Source: Paraburkholderia acidisoli (GTDB taxonomy: Bacteria > Pseudomonadota > Gammaproteobacteria > Burkholderiales > Burkholderiaceae). Taken from it: a DNA stretch of 64,000 nt. The stretch is taken from positions 372,001 through 436,000 of the forward strand of contig NZ_CP046916.1 in the NCBI RefSeq assembly GCF_009789675.1. The letters are read 5' to 3'. Position numbers and translations under genes: made by a program. Below are positions 8,244 through 17,072 of the stretch, piece after piece (positions within the stretch are counted from its first letter, which is position 1; every line of letters begins with the position of its first letter). The notes beneath the pieces are model-generated. The model ran no database searches. It was not told the origin of the DNA and saw only the letters and a list, made by a program, of their open reading frames with translations.

Positions 8244-8927
8244 TGTTTGATATCCCTGATCAGCGGAACGGGTTCCAGAAACACTAAGGCATGCTAAGTA
8301 GTTACCCTTGATGGATTCATGCTCGTGCACCAAATGGAGTGGGGACGGCACCACGATCGCACGCGCTTCGATCGACATCGAAGGCAATCTGCAATGAAGT
8401 TGTCCATTTGGTTGACCAAAGAGTAAACCAAACAAAACGCATTGGGTATCGCGTCAAAAATGTTTCGCGGCGCGTGTTGTTTTGCGGTCGTAGGGTTGAT
8501 TTCTGGACGTTCCGGGCTGTGTTTTCACCGCGGAGGATGGGGCCTGCGGCGTTCCATCGCGGCTCGGTGGATTGCGGTGATCTTTGTCAATCGTTCCAAA
8601 ATGCGCCGCTGGTGGGTGTATTGACGGCCCACGCGCGCATGGAGACAGATTGGGGCGAAGAACTCGGGCGGGCGCGGCTTCGCGCGTTGGCGTCCGGTTG
8701 GCGCCTGGCACAGCGCGGTGCGCCTTGCGGGGTGTCTGCCGAAGGCGGTCGGGTCGTGGCGTTGAGTGCTACCGGCACACCGCCGGGCACACGCCGCGCC
8801 GTCACGGCTCTGACTGCTTTGGCGCGAGAGGACGCAGGACAAGATCTTCGGATCTACCTGACGAGGCGGAGGCGGGGCGACTGCTCTCGCGATGTTGCCG
8901 CGCCCGCGTGCGTCACATGCGCACGAA
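8244..8927. other. Long intergenic region upstream of the porin
   Basis: These 684 bases separate the porin start from the end of a LysR gene. I see no open frame with recognisable protein features; short frames here have no credible ribosome site. The first 200 bases are less G+C-rich than the genes and must hold the porin promoter. The only structure I can point to is the TTTGGT-TG-ACCAAA palindrome at 8407-8420 followed by AAACCAAA. Confidence 0.5.
8407..8432. promoter_or_regulatory. Palindrome plus half-site upstream of porin (possible operator)
   Basis: TTTGGT-TG-ACCAAA (8407-8420) is a perfect 6-bp inverted repeat, followed 4 bp later by AAACCAAA (8425-8432), which repeats one arm. It lies about 165 bp upstream of the porin ATG. 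The bound regulator is unknown. Confidence 0.4.
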
Positions 8928-9833
8928 TCATGTCATCGCGCGACTTGCTTGGCCGATCCACTCGATCACGGCATGGACTTCCGCACGCGGTACGTCCTCG
9001 GCCTGATCGAGAAAGTAAGCGTGTCCCGAAGCGCGCGGCGCCGTGTTTTTGCCGATTACGGCGAGCCGGCCGTCGGCGAGCATGGGGGCGATCAGAGGCC
9101 TTCGACCGAGCGCGATGCCCCGGCCCGCGAGCGCGGCCTGAATGACCTGATCGTATTGATTGAAGCGCAGCATGCCGCGCGGTGGCGGGCTGGCAAGACC
9201 GCATGCGCTCAGGTAATCCGTCCAGCGCAATAGCGGGCGGCGCGGGCCGTCGAATTCGATCAGTACGCTGCGCGCCAGCGTGGCGGCGTCGAGCCGGGCA
9301 ACGCGCAGCGAGGGATGCGCCACGGGTACGATCGCCTCGTCGAACAGACGCAACGATGACGCCGCCGCGCCGCGCAGGCTCGCATAGCGGATCGCGAGAT
9401 CGACGCCTTCGGCGCGCAGGTCGAGCACCTTGTCGGTGGCGGCCACGCGCAGATCGATCGCCGGATGACGCTGCTGCAGCGCACCGAGGCGCGGCAGCAG
9501 CCAGAGCGCCGAGACGCCGATGCTCGCGGTGATCGTCACCGGTCGGCGCAGCGTGCCTTGCCGGAGTACGTCGAGCGCTTCCTGCAACTGCTGAACCGCG
9601 CTGTCGGCAGTGCGAAACAGACGCTCGCCCTCGGGCGTGAAGGCGATCGAGCGATAGCCGCGCTGAAACAGGCGCAGGCCGAGCGCGTCCTCCAGCGCCG
9701 CAATCTGGCGACTCACGGCCGACTGCGTGAGGCACAGGTCGTCGGCGGCGAGCGTGATGCTCATGCGGCGGCCCACTGCGACGAAGCCGCGAATCTGATC
9801 GAGCGAGGCGAGTTGTGCGAGCGAAACTGGCAT
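8928..9833 (-). CDS. LysR-family transcriptional regulator (GcvA-like)
   Basis: The 301-residue protein has an N-terminal winged helix-turn-helix (about residues 8-67, with LTQSAVSRQIAALEDALG) and a C-terminal periplasmic-binding-like effector domain. The wording FDGPRRPLLRWTDYL and LRFNQYDQVIQAALAGRGIALG is that of the GcvA-like branch of LysR. It is transcribed divergently from the alpha/beta hydrolase at 9932, 98 bp away, and a near-perfect 15-bp inverted repeat sits at the two ends of that gap, so it probably controls the hydrolase and itself. The inducer is unknown. Confidence 0.88.
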   Translation of the reverse strand: MPVSLAQLASLDQIRGFVAVGRRMSITLAADDLCLTQSAVSRQIAALEDALGLRLFQRGYRSIAFTPEGERLFRTADSAVQQLQEALDVLRQGTLRRPVTITASIGVSALWLLPRLGALQQRHPAIDLRVAATDKVLDLRAEGVDLAIRYASLRGAAASSLRLFDEAIVPVAHPSLRVARLDAATLARSVLIEFDGPRRPLLRWTDYLSACGLASPPPRGMLRFNQYDQVIQAALAGRGIALGRRPLIAPMLADGRLAVIGKNTAPRASGHAYFLDQAEDVPRAEVHAVIEWIGQASRAMT

Positions 9834-9911
9834 GCGTTTTCCTCATGCGAAAGGCCCACAAAAGATTGATTGAGCGCTGCCGTGCCGTCAAGTCAAATGA
9901 GGGGAACGCAT
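9832..9911. promoter_or_regulatory. Long-range inverted repeat between LysR gene and hydrolase
   Basis: ATGCGTTTTCCTCAT at 9832-9846 and ATGAGGGGAACGCAT at 9897-9911 are inverted copies with 13 of 15 positions matching, 50 bp apart. Each arm overlaps or touches the start region of one of the divergent genes. This fits two LysR binding sites or mutual repression, by inference. Confidence 0.45.
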
Positions 9912-9931
9912 AATATACAGGAGCCACGCTC

Positions 9932-10981
9932 ATGAGCGAAACGCAAGCCTCGCCGGTCGCCGCTCAGGCGGCGGCACCCACCCCTGTCGCCGTGACGATT
10001 GCCGCCGCCGACGGCTTCCCGCTACGCGCCTTCGTGTGGCGACATCGCCCGTGCATGGACGCGCTGCCGCCGCGCCCGGTCGTGATCGTCAACGCGGCGA
10101 CCTCGGTGCGCTGCCGCTACTATTTTCGTTTTGCGCAATGGCTGCACGAGAACGGTTGCGACGTGGTGGTCTACGATTACCGCGGTATCGGCGAATCGCG
10201 GCCGCCGGACCTTGCGCAACTTTCCGCGAGCTGGCTCGATTGGGGCGAGCGCGATTTCGAAGCGGTGCTGCGCCACGTGCGCCGGACCTGCGTTGGGCAG
10301 CCCATCGACGTGGTGGCGCACAGCATCGGCGGTTTCGTGATCGGACTCGCGCCGTCGAATGCGTGTATCCGGCGCGTGTTCACGGTAGGGGCGCAATACG
10401 CGCACTGGCGCGATTACGCGCCGCGCCACCGGCTCGCGATGCTGTGGAAATGGCACGCGGTCATGCCGCTGCTCAGCGCGCTATGCGGCTATTTTCCGGC
10501 GCGCCGGCTGGGCTGGATGGAAGACACGCCGCGTGGCGTCGCGCTGTCGTGGAGCCGCAGCGCGGCCCGGTTCGAGGACAGCTACCAGCGTGCGCCCATC
10601 GCGCGTACGCAGCAGGAGCGCGATGCGCTCGTGCGCCGTTTCGCGGGCCTGCGTGCGCAGTTGCTGGCCTTCAGCGCAAGCGACGACGCGTTCGGCACCG
10701 TGCCCGCCATCGAACGCTTGCTCCGCTATTTCGTGCACAGCGACGTCACGCATTGGCGCGTCACGCCGCAGGAAATCGGCGTGGACAGCATCGGGCACTT
10801 CGCGTTCTTTCATAGCCGCTTCGAAAAGCGTTTGTGGCCGCTCGCGCTGCACTGGCTGCGCTTCGGCGCGCTCGACACGGACCGGCCCGGCCGCATCGCG
10901 TCGATACGCAGCGCCGGTGCCACCTCGCCGCATCGTGCGGCCTGCGCGCCCTGTGCTCAATGCGCGGAGCCGAACCCCTGA
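9932..10981 (+). CDS. Alpha/beta hydrolase family protein
   Basis: The 349-residue protein has an alpha/beta-hydrolase core: a YDYRGIGESRP segment after strand 4, the nucleophile elbow VVAHSIGGFVIG (Ser of AHSIGG), a likely acid in FSASDDAFG and a histidine in VDSIGHFAFF. It has no signal peptide, so it should act in the cytoplasm. A cap-like insertion rich in aromatic residues (about 150-230) separates the core halves. The 3' end overlaps the convergent GntR gene by 25 bp. The family is often annotated only as alpha/beta hydrolase; ester versus C-C hydrolysis cannot be decided from sequence alone. Confidence 0.82.
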   Translation: MSETQASPVAAQAAAPTPVAVTIAAADGFPLRAFVWRHRPCMDALPPRPVVIVNAATSVRCRYYFRFAQWLHENGCDVVVYDYRGIGESRPPDLAQLSASWLDWGERDFEAVLRHVRRTCVGQPIDVVAHSIGGFVIGLAPSNACIRRVFTVGAQYAHWRDYAPRHRLAMLWKWHAVMPLLSALCGYFPARRLGWMEDTPRGVALSWSRSAARFEDSYQRAPIARTQQERDALVRRFAGLRAQLLAFSASDDAFGTVPAIERLLRYFVHSDVTHWRVTPQEIGVDSIGHFAFFHSRFEKRLWPLALHWLRFGALDTDRPGRIASIRSAGATSPHRAACAPCAQCAEPNP

Positions 10982-11607
10982 ACGTTGAGCAGATGCTCGC
11001 GCATGCGGCGCGCGGCGGTTTCGCCGTCGCGCGCCACGATCGCATCGACGATAGCCTGATGCTGCTGCGCGAAATGGTGCCGCGTGCCCTGATCCACGGT
11101 CTTTTCCCGTTGATTCGGCTTCACGCGCATGCCGTTGATGACCTCCATCAGCGCGATGATCGCGGGGTTGCGCGAGGCCTGCGCAATCAGCAAATGGAAA
11201 CGGTGGTCCCATAGCTGCCATTCCTCGTCGTTCTTCGCGCCGGCGTTGCGCTTCGCGCATTTCTCCAGTTCGCCGAGGTCTTCGGGCGTGGCCTTCGCCG
11301 CCGCGAGACCGGCGAGCACCGGCTCGAACATGAGCCGCATTTCGGCGATGTCGGCGGGACTCGTGCGCGAGCGCAGCCCGCGCAACGTGGGGGCGAACTT
11401 GAGTGGCCGCGTGCCGAGATACGTGCCGCGCCCCACGCCGCGCCAGATCCGTCCCGCCGCTTCGAGCGACGCCAGCGCCGTGCGCAGTTCGCGGCGCGTG
11501 ACGCCCAGCGTTTCGGCGAGCGAGCGTTCGGGCGGCAGGGCGTCGCCATCCTTCAGGCCGTGCTGTGCGATCCAGGCGAGCAAATGATCCAGCGCGGATT
11601 TTTCCAT
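10957..11607 (-). CDS. GntR-family transcriptional regulator, FadR/FCD subfamily
   Basis: The 216-residue protein has an N-terminal winged helix (about 5-65, with LPPERSLAETLGVTRRELRTALASLEAAGRI) and a helical FCD effector domain. In the FCD domain the metal-binding residues are likely in LWDHRFHLLIA, QQHQAIVDAI and RMREHLLN. It is divergent from the gamma-glutamyltransferase-like gene at 11854. Palindromes CCAAT-N4-ATTGG occur just upstream of its own start and again 50 bp before its neighbour, so it probably represses both. FCD regulators usually sense small organic acids or amino acids; the ligand here is not known. Confidence 0.9.
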   Translation of the reverse strand: MEKSALDHLLAWIAQHGLKDGDALPPERSLAETLGVTRRELRTALASLEAAGRIWRGVGRGTYLGTRPLKFAPTLRGLRSRTSPADIAEMRLMFEPVLAGLAAAKATPEDLGELEKCAKRNAGAKNDEEWQLWDHRFHLLIAQASRNPAIIALMEVINGMRVKPNQREKTVDQGTRHHFAQQHQAIVDAIVARDGETAARRMREHLLNVQGFGSAH

Positions 11608-11622
11608 GACAGTTTTTATGAA

Positions 11623-11636
11623 CCAATATTAATTGG
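11623..11636. promoter_or_regulatory. Probable GntR operator, copy 1
   Basis: CCAAT-ATTA-ATTGG is a perfect 5-bp inverted repeat 16 bp upstream of the GntR start codon. The same arms and spacing recur at 11793-11806, on the other side of the same intergenic region, which is the reason to call it an autoregulatory operator. Confidence 0.65.
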
Positions 11637-11791
11637 CGCGATTGTAGCAGCGTGTTGCGGGCACGCAAGCGGCGGCGGGCGTAGCCGCGGGGGATTCTTT
11701 GATGTGCAATGGAATTAGCATTTGAATTCAGGGTTAACACCGGCTGTAAGCAAAATTCTTCCTTCGTATGCTGGCTAGGGCATCAGTTGAT

Positions 11792-11807
11792 ACCAATTGA
11801 TATTGGT
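11792..11807. promoter_or_regulatory. Probable GntR operator, copy 2
   Basis: ACCAAT-TGAT-ATTGGT is a perfect 6-bp inverted repeat centred about 55 bp upstream of the gamma-glutamyltransferase-like start, sharing the CCAAT-N4-ATTGG core with copy 1. Its position between the divergent genes suits repression of the catabolic gene. Confidence 0.65.
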
Positions 11808-11853
11808 TCAGTCTGGATTGCCGGTCCCGCAGTTGCCGTGAAAGGAGTCGCAG

Positions 11854-13638
11854 ATGTCGTTCACCACACGCCCCGAGTTGCTCGGGACTTTCGGCATGGT
11901 TGCCTCGACGCATTGGCTCGCCAGTGCGTCGGCCATGGCCGTGCTAGAAAAGGGCGGCAATGCGTTCGACGCGGCGGCGGCGGCGGGCTTCGTGCTGCAG
12001 ATCGTCGAACCGCATCTGAACGGCCCAGGCGGAGAACTGCCCGTCGTGTTTTACAGCGCGCGCGAAGACCGCGTGCGGGTGCTGTGCGGTCAGGGCGTCA
12101 CGCCCGCGACCATGACCATCGAGCGCATGCGCGCGCTCGGCCTCGAAGTCGTACCCGGCACGGGGCTGCTGCCTGCCGTCGTACCCGGTGCGTTCGGCGC
12201 GTGGATGACAATGCTGCGCGACTACGGTCAGCTAGCGCTCGAAGACGTGCTCTCCTATGCGATCGGTTACGCGGAAAACGGCTATCCGGTGCTGCCGCGC
12301 ATGTGCGCTTCGATACTCGCGATCAAGGATTTTTTTCTGCGCGAGTGGCCCACATCGGCCGGGCAATGGCTGCGCGACGGCGAGGCGCCCGCGCCCAATC
12401 AACTGTTCGCGAATCCCGCGATCGCGGCCACCTATAAGCGCATCCTGCGCGAAGCTGGCGCGCGCGGCGATCGCGCCGAGCAATGCGAACTCGCGCGCCA
12501 CGCGTTCTATCGCGGCTTCGTGGCCGACGCCATCGACCACTACTTCCGCTCGACCGACGTGCTCGATACCTCCGGTCAACGCAATCGCGGGCTGTTGACC
12601 GCCGACGACCTCGCGCGCTGGGAGCCCACTTACGAAGACGCGCTCTCGTACGAATATCGCGGCCTGCGCGTGCACAAGACGGGACCGTGGGGGCAGGGGC
12701 CGATGTTCCTGCAACAGTTGGCACTGCTGAAGCATTTCGACATCGACGCCATGGACCCGCTCGGCCCCGAGTTCGTGCATACCGTCATCGAAACCTCGAA
12801 GCTCGCGTTCGCCGACCGCGACGTGTTCTATGGCGACCCGAATTTCGCCGATGTGCCCATGCACACGCTGCTGAGCGACGCCTACAACGACGAACGCCGG
12901 CGCCTGGTCGATCCGCACAAGGCCTCGTTTCAGTTCCGCCCCGGCGTGCTCGGCGACAGCACCGTGCGCGCCGCGCGCATTCTCGCCAACGCGGGGCGGC
13001 AGCAGCCCGGCGGCTTCGGTCAGGGCGAACCGACCTTCGCGCCGCTGCCCGAGCTGCGCGGCGACACCGTGCATCTCGACGTGGTGGACCGCTGGGGCAA
13101 CATGGTCTCGGCCACGCCTTCCGGCGGCTGGTTGCAGGCGTCGCCCGCCGTGCCGGGACTCGGTTTCAACGTCACCACGCGCGCGCAGATGTTCTGGATG
13201 GAAGACGGGTTGCCCTCGTCGCTCGGACCGGGGCGGCGGCCGCGCACGACGCTCTCGCCCACGCTCGTCACGCGCGAAGGCAAGCCGTATGCCGCGTTCG
13301 GCACGCCGGGCGGCGATCAGCAGGATCAATGGTCGATGCAGTTGTTCCTGCGCCACGTGCACGCGGGCATGAATCTGCAGGCGGCGGTGGACGCGCCCTC
13401 GTTCCAGACCGCGCACTTTCCGGGCTCGTTTTATCCGCGCTCGATGCAACTCGGCAAGATGTCGGCGGAAGCGCGCTTCCCTCAAGCGACGCTCGATGCG
13501 CTGCGCGCGCGTGGCCACGATCTCACCGTGGCCGAGCCGTGGGGGCTCGGTCGCGTGTGCGCCGTCGGTCTGCGCAACGGCCTCATGCGCGGCGCGGCCA
13601 CGCCACGGCAGATGCAGGCGTACGCCATCGGCCGTTGA
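11854..13638 (+). CDS. Gamma-glutamyltransferase family Ntn-hydrolase (cytoplasmic type)
   Basis: The 594-residue protein follows the GGT family from GGNAFDAAAAAGFVLQIVEP to the autocatalytic site GDTVHLDVVD, where Thr405 is the expected nucleophile released by self-cleavage into large and small subunits; PGGDQQDQWSMQ and the final LGRVCAVG segment are also family traits. It lacks a signal peptide, unlike periplasmic glutathione-degrading Ggt, and resembles cytoplasmic members such as oxamate amidohydrolase (HpxW) and acylases, so amide hydrolysis is likelier than transpeptidation. A good AAAGGAG precedes ATG 11854. Divergent from and probably repressed by the GntR protein. Confidence 0.88.
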   Translation: MSFTTRPELLGTFGMVASTHWLASASAMAVLEKGGNAFDAAAAAGFVLQIVEPHLNGPGGELPVVFYSAREDRVRVLCGQGVTPATMTIERMRALGLEVVPGTGLLPAVVPGAFGAWMTMLRDYGQLALEDVLSYAIGYAENGYPVLPRMCASILAIKDFFLREWPTSAGQWLRDGEAPAPNQLFANPAIAATYKRILREAGARGDRAEQCELARHAFYRGFVADAIDHYFRSTDVLDTSGQRNRGLLTADDLARWEPTYEDALSYEYRGLRVHKTGPWGQGPMFLQQLALLKHFDIDAMDPLGPEFVHTVIETSKLAFADRDVFYGDPNFADVPMHTLLSDAYNDERRRLVDPHKASFQFRPGVLGDSTVRAARILANAGRQQPGGFGQGEPTFAPLPELRGDTVHLDVVDRWGNMVSATPSGGWLQASPAVPGLGFNVTTRAQMFWMEDGLPSSLGPGRRPRTTLSPTLVTREGKPYAAFGTPGGDQQDQWSMQLFLRHVHAGMNLQAAVDAPSFQTAHFPGSFYPRSMQLGKMSAEARFPQATLDALRARGHDLTVAEPWGLGRVCAVGLRNGLMRGAATPRQMQAYAIGR

Positions 13639-13707
13639 TACGGCCTCCTGAACGCCGAAGCGATTACCTTTGCGCAGGTAGCACGAGCCACCACCCGGGA
13701 ATCCATC

Positions 13708-15129
13708 ATGTCCACCATCGCCGCCCGTCTGGAACGATTACCGCTCGCGGGCTTTCATCGCAAACTGCTGCTGATCGGCGGCCTGGGCTATCTGTTCGAC
13801 GGGCTCGATTCTTCGTCGCTGGCCTTCCTGCTGCCGGTGGTGAGCAAACTGTGGCATCTCACGAGCGCACAAACAGGCCTCGTCGCGAGCAGCACGTATA
13901 TCGGCTATTTCTTCGGCGCGTTTCTCTCGGGTGTACTCGCCGACGTGATCGGCCGCCGCCGCATCATGATGAGCGCGCTGGCCATCTATTGCGTAGCCTC
14001 CATGGCGAGCGCCACCGCGCAGGACTGGCACACGTTCTTCGCGCTGCGTGTGGTTGCCGGGTTCGGTTCGGGCGCGGAAACCGTAGTGATCGCGCCGTTC
14101 CTCGCCGAATTCGTGCCGCGCCGTTATCGCGGCATGTTCTGCGGCGCGCTGGTTGGCTTCATGTCGTTCGGATACCTGAGTTCTTCGATATTCGGCTACA
14201 CGGTCGTGCGCAATTTCGAAGACGGCTGGCGCTATCTCGCCATCATCACGTCCTTGCCCGTGGTCATGCTGCTTTGGTGGCGGCGTACGCTGCCCGAGTC
14301 GCCGCGCTGGCTCGAGAGCCAGGGGCGCGCCGCCGAAGCCGATCATATCGTCGACGCCATCGAAATGCGCTTCGAGGCCCAGGGCATCGCGCTCGCGCCG
14401 CTCGCTTCGGTCGGGCCGATTCCCACGGCCGCGCACGGCAGCGGCAGCGCGTTGCAGAACGTACTCACCCTGTTCTCGCGACGCCTCGCGGGCACCACGG
14501 CCGTGAGTTGGCTCATGTGGTTCTCGGTGGCGTTCGCGTATTACTCGTTCTTCTCGTGGATACCGAGCCTGCTCGTGAAAGAAGGGCTCACGCTCACCAA
14601 AAGCTTTGGGTATTCGATTGCGATTTACGGCGCGCAGATTCCCGGCTATTTCTCCGCCGCGTATCTCAACGAGCGGATCGGCCGCAAGGGCGTGGTGGCG
14701 TCGTACATGACGCTCGGCGGTCTCGCGGCCATTGCGCTCGCGTTTTCACACACGGGCGCGCAGATCACGGTGGCCGGCATTTGCCTCTCGTTCTTCATGA
14801 ACGGCGCATTCGCGGGCGTGTACGCCTATACGCCGGAAATCTTTCCCACGGCGGTACGCACCACGGGCACGGGTTCTTCGTCGTCGTTCGGGCGCATCGG
14901 TTCGGTGAGCGCGCCGATTCTCGTCGGCCTCGTGTACCCCGCGTTCGGTTTCTTCGGCGTGTTCGCCATGACCACGGGCGTGCTGCTGGCGGGCGCGTGC
15001 GTGGTGTACTTCCTCGGCATCGAAACGCGCAACCGTTCACTCGAAGACATCGAGGCGAGCGGCGGCAATGCCGCACTCGACGCGGCCGAACCACTTGCAT
15101 CTGCCCGCACCGACAAGGTGCGCGGCTGA
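13708..15129 (+). CDS. MFS transporter (sugar porter-like / metabolite:H+ symporter)
   Basis: The 473-residue protein has 12 predicted membrane segments, the loop 2-3 motif GVLADVIGRRRIMM, and PESPRWLE after segment 6, which are marks of the sugar-porter and related metabolite:H+ symporter families. A long cytoplasmic loop (about 205-250) separates the two halves and the C terminus is hydrophilic. It begins 69 bp after the Ntn-hydrolase stop in the same direction and so may import that enzyme's substrate. The motif family covers sugars, aromatic acids and carboxylates, so the substrate is not predicted. Confidence 0.86.
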   Translation: MSTIAARLERLPLAGFHRKLLLIGGLGYLFDGLDSSSLAFLLPVVSKLWHLTSAQTGLVASSTYIGYFFGAFLSGVLADVIGRRRIMMSALAIYCVASMASATAQDWHTFFALRVVAGFGSGAETVVIAPFLAEFVPRRYRGMFCGALVGFMSFGYLSSSIFGYTVVRNFEDGWRYLAIITSLPVVMLLWWRRTLPESPRWLESQGRAAEADHIVDAIEMRFEAQGIALAPLASVGPIPTAAHGSGSALQNVLTLFSRRLAGTTAVSWLMWFSVAFAYYSFFSWIPSLLVKEGLTLTKSFGYSIAIYGAQIPGYFSAAYLNERIGRKGVVASYMTLGGLAAIALAFSHTGAQITVAGICLSFFMNGAFAGVYAYTPEIFPTAVRTTGTGSSSSFGRIGSVSAPILVGLVYPAFGFFGVFAMTTGVLLAGACVVYFLGIETRNRSLEDIEASGGNAALDAAEPLASARTDKVRG

Positions 15130-15154
15130 CCTCGACGAACCCGGCGATCCTCCC

Positions 15155-15691
15155 ATGCACTCTCCACTTTCCACTGATACCGACCTGCAACCGCGCGCGC
15201 TCGAACTCGCCGATCTCACGCACCTCGCACGCAGCATTCGCCTGCCCGCGCAACCGGCGGCGATCTTTCGCGACGTGCAGGAAGTTGCGGCCGCAACCAT
15301 CGGCATGCGGCTCTTCACGATCATGGCCTATGACGCCGAGCACGAGGAAGTCGAGCGCCTGTATTCGAATATGCCCGACGTGTACCCGAACGGCGGCCGC
15401 AAGAAGAAGCGCGGCACGCCTTGGGCGCAGCGCATTCTCGCCGACCTGAAACCATTTCGCGCGGCCACCCAGGACGATCTGCGCGACGCCTTCGACGATC
15501 ACGCGGTCATGACTTCGATGGGTCTCGGCTCGATCCTCAATATCCCGATCGCGTTCGACGGGCGCTGCATCGGCACGATGAATCTCACTCACGTGGAAGG
15601 CTGGTACACGGCGCGCCACGAGGAGCTGGGCATTCTGCTGGGCGCGTTTCTCGCACCGGCGCTGGTCGCGCATCGCGGCGCGCAACACTAA
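15155..15691 (+). CDS. GAF domain protein
   Basis: The 178-residue protein is nearly all one GAF domain (about residues 25-170), recognisable from the VERLYSNMPDVYPNGG, DHAVMTSMGLGSILNIPI and IGTMNLTHVEGWY segments. No output domain is attached, so it may be a free-standing small-molecule sensor or an enzyme of the GAF fold. The start at ATG 15155 lies 25 bp after the MFS stop, and the gene is sandwiched between two MFS genes, which suggests co-transcription. The ligand is unknown; such stand-alone GAF proteins often accompany amidohydrolase or hydantoinase operons in Burkholderiales, an impression I cannot test here. Confidence 0.75.
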   Translation: MHSPLSTDTDLQPRALELADLTHLARSIRLPAQPAAIFRDVQEVAAATIGMRLFTIMAYDAEHEEVERLYSNMPDVYPNGGRKKKRGTPWAQRILADLKPFRAATQDDLRDAFDDHAVMTSMGLGSILNIPIAFDGRCIGTMNLTHVEGWYTARHEELGILLGAFLAPALVAHRGAQH

Positions 15692-15776
15692 CGCGCTTTT
15701 CATGCGGGCGCGCGAATACCGCACGGATACCTCACGCATACCACGCCAACTCAACACGCACACATAGAGCGCATTC

Positions 15777-17072
15777 ATGGCATCAGGCAACGCAGGCACC
15801 TCCGGTAACGCGCATCGCTGGCTGATCGTATTCGCGCTCGGCTATCTGGCGCTGCTCGTCGACGGCGCCGACGTCATGATGTACGGCCTCACGCTCACGC
15901 GTATCAAGCACGAGTTCGGCCTGAGCAACGTGGAAGCGGGCGCGCTCGGCAGCCTCACGCTGCTCGGCATGGCGATCGGCGGCATTCTCGGCGGCTGGGC
16001 GAGCGATTCCCTCGGCCGCGTGCGCGTGGTGGTGTGGGCGATGGTGTTGTTTTCCGTGGGCGCGGGACTGCTTGGCTTCACGCACAGCTTCGTGGAGTTC
16101 GCGGTCGTGCGTTTCATCAGCGCGATGGGCATTGGCTGCATGGTGCTCGTCACCACGCTCGTGGCCGAATATGTGCCAATGGCGCGGCGCTCGCTGATAC
16201 TCGGCGTGCTGCAAACGGCCATTTCCGCGGGCTATATCACGGTAATCGCGCTGAGCAACTGGATCTTGCCGCACTACGGCTGGCGCATGCTGTTTTACGT
16301 GGCCGTGGCGCCCGTGTTCATCGCACTGGCCATTCACTTTTTCGTGCCCGAACCGCCCACGTGGCGCGTGAGCGAGGCCACGCGCCACCCGAGCGGCCGC
16401 CGCTGGCACGACAACCGCTATGCGCTGATCTTCGCGAATCGCGAGGCGCGCCGCATGTTCATCTTGTGGTCGCTCGCCTCGGTGTTCGCGCTCTCGGGGT
16501 TTTATGGCTTGAACAACTGGCTGCCCACCTATCTGGAAAGCGAACTGCACATCAAGTTCAGTTCGATGACGGGCTATATGACGGCGACGTGGGTGGTCGC
16601 CTTCATCGGCAAGATCGTGGCGGGCTGGCTCGGCGACCGCTGGAGCCGGCGCGGCGTGTATGCGCTCGGCTGTGTGGGTGCGGCGATCTTTCTCCCCGTG
16701 ATCGTGCTGTTTCACTCGCGCGAAAATATCGCGTGGCTCATGCTCGTATTCGGCTTTCTTTATGGCGTGCCGCTCGGCACGATTGGCACGTTCATGTCGG
16801 AGAGTTTCGAAACGCGCATACGCGGCACGGCCGTGGGCGGCTCGTACAACGTGGGCCGCTTTTGCTCCGGCGCCGCGCCGGTGGTGATCGGTTTTATCGC
16901 CACGCAGTTTTCGATTGGCATGGGCTTTCTCGTGGTGGGCGCCGTGTTCTTTCTGAGCGGCATGACGGTGCTATTCATTCCGGACCGCCTGCACGACACG
17001 AACGTGAACGAAGCCGAAGCGCCCATTGCCGAGGCAAGCGACGGTGCGCTTACGCGAACACCGGCCGCATGA
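15777..17072 (+). CDS. MFS transporter, aromatic acid:H+ symporter (AAHS)-like
   Basis: The 431-residue, 12-segment protein carries DGADVMMYGLTLTRIKHEFGL in segment 1 and GGWASDSLGRVRV in loop 2-3, both like the AAHS branch (PcaK, BenK, MhbT), where Asp residues in segment 1 and the loop are needed for aromatic acid transport. It also has GWLGDRWSRRGVYALG in the matching loop 8-9. It is the third gene after the Ntn-hydrolase in the same orientation. The 3' end overlaps the convergent NIPSNAP gene by 23 bp. Import of an aromatic or other organic acid is inferred from family only. Confidence 0.84.
   Translation: MASGNAGTSGNAHRWLIVFALGYLALLVDGADVMMYGLTLTRIKHEFGLSNVEAGALGSLTLLGMAIGGILGGWASDSLGRVRVVVWAMVLFSVGAGLLGFTHSFVEFAVVRFISAMGIGCMVLVTTLVAEYVPMARRSLILGVLQTAISAGYITVIALSNWILPHYGWRMLFYVAVAPVFIALAIHFFVPEPPTWRVSEATRHPSGRRWHDNRYALIFANREARRMFILWSLASVFALSGFYGLNNWLPTYLESELHIKFSSMTGYMTATWVVAFIGKIVAGWLGDRWSRRGVYALGCVGAAIFLPVIVLFHSRENIAWLMLVFGFLYGVPLGTIGTFMSESFETRIRGTAVGGSYNVGRFCSGAAPVVIGFIATQFSIGMGFLVVGAVFFLSGMTVLFIPDRLHDTNVNEAEAPIAEASDGALTRTPAA

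Noticed and set aside
12483..15449. A 988-codon plus-strand frame across the GGT and MFS genes
   Set aside because: Composition is Arg/Ala-rich without any domain; the two real genes in another frame account for the DNA. High G+C makes such long frames common.
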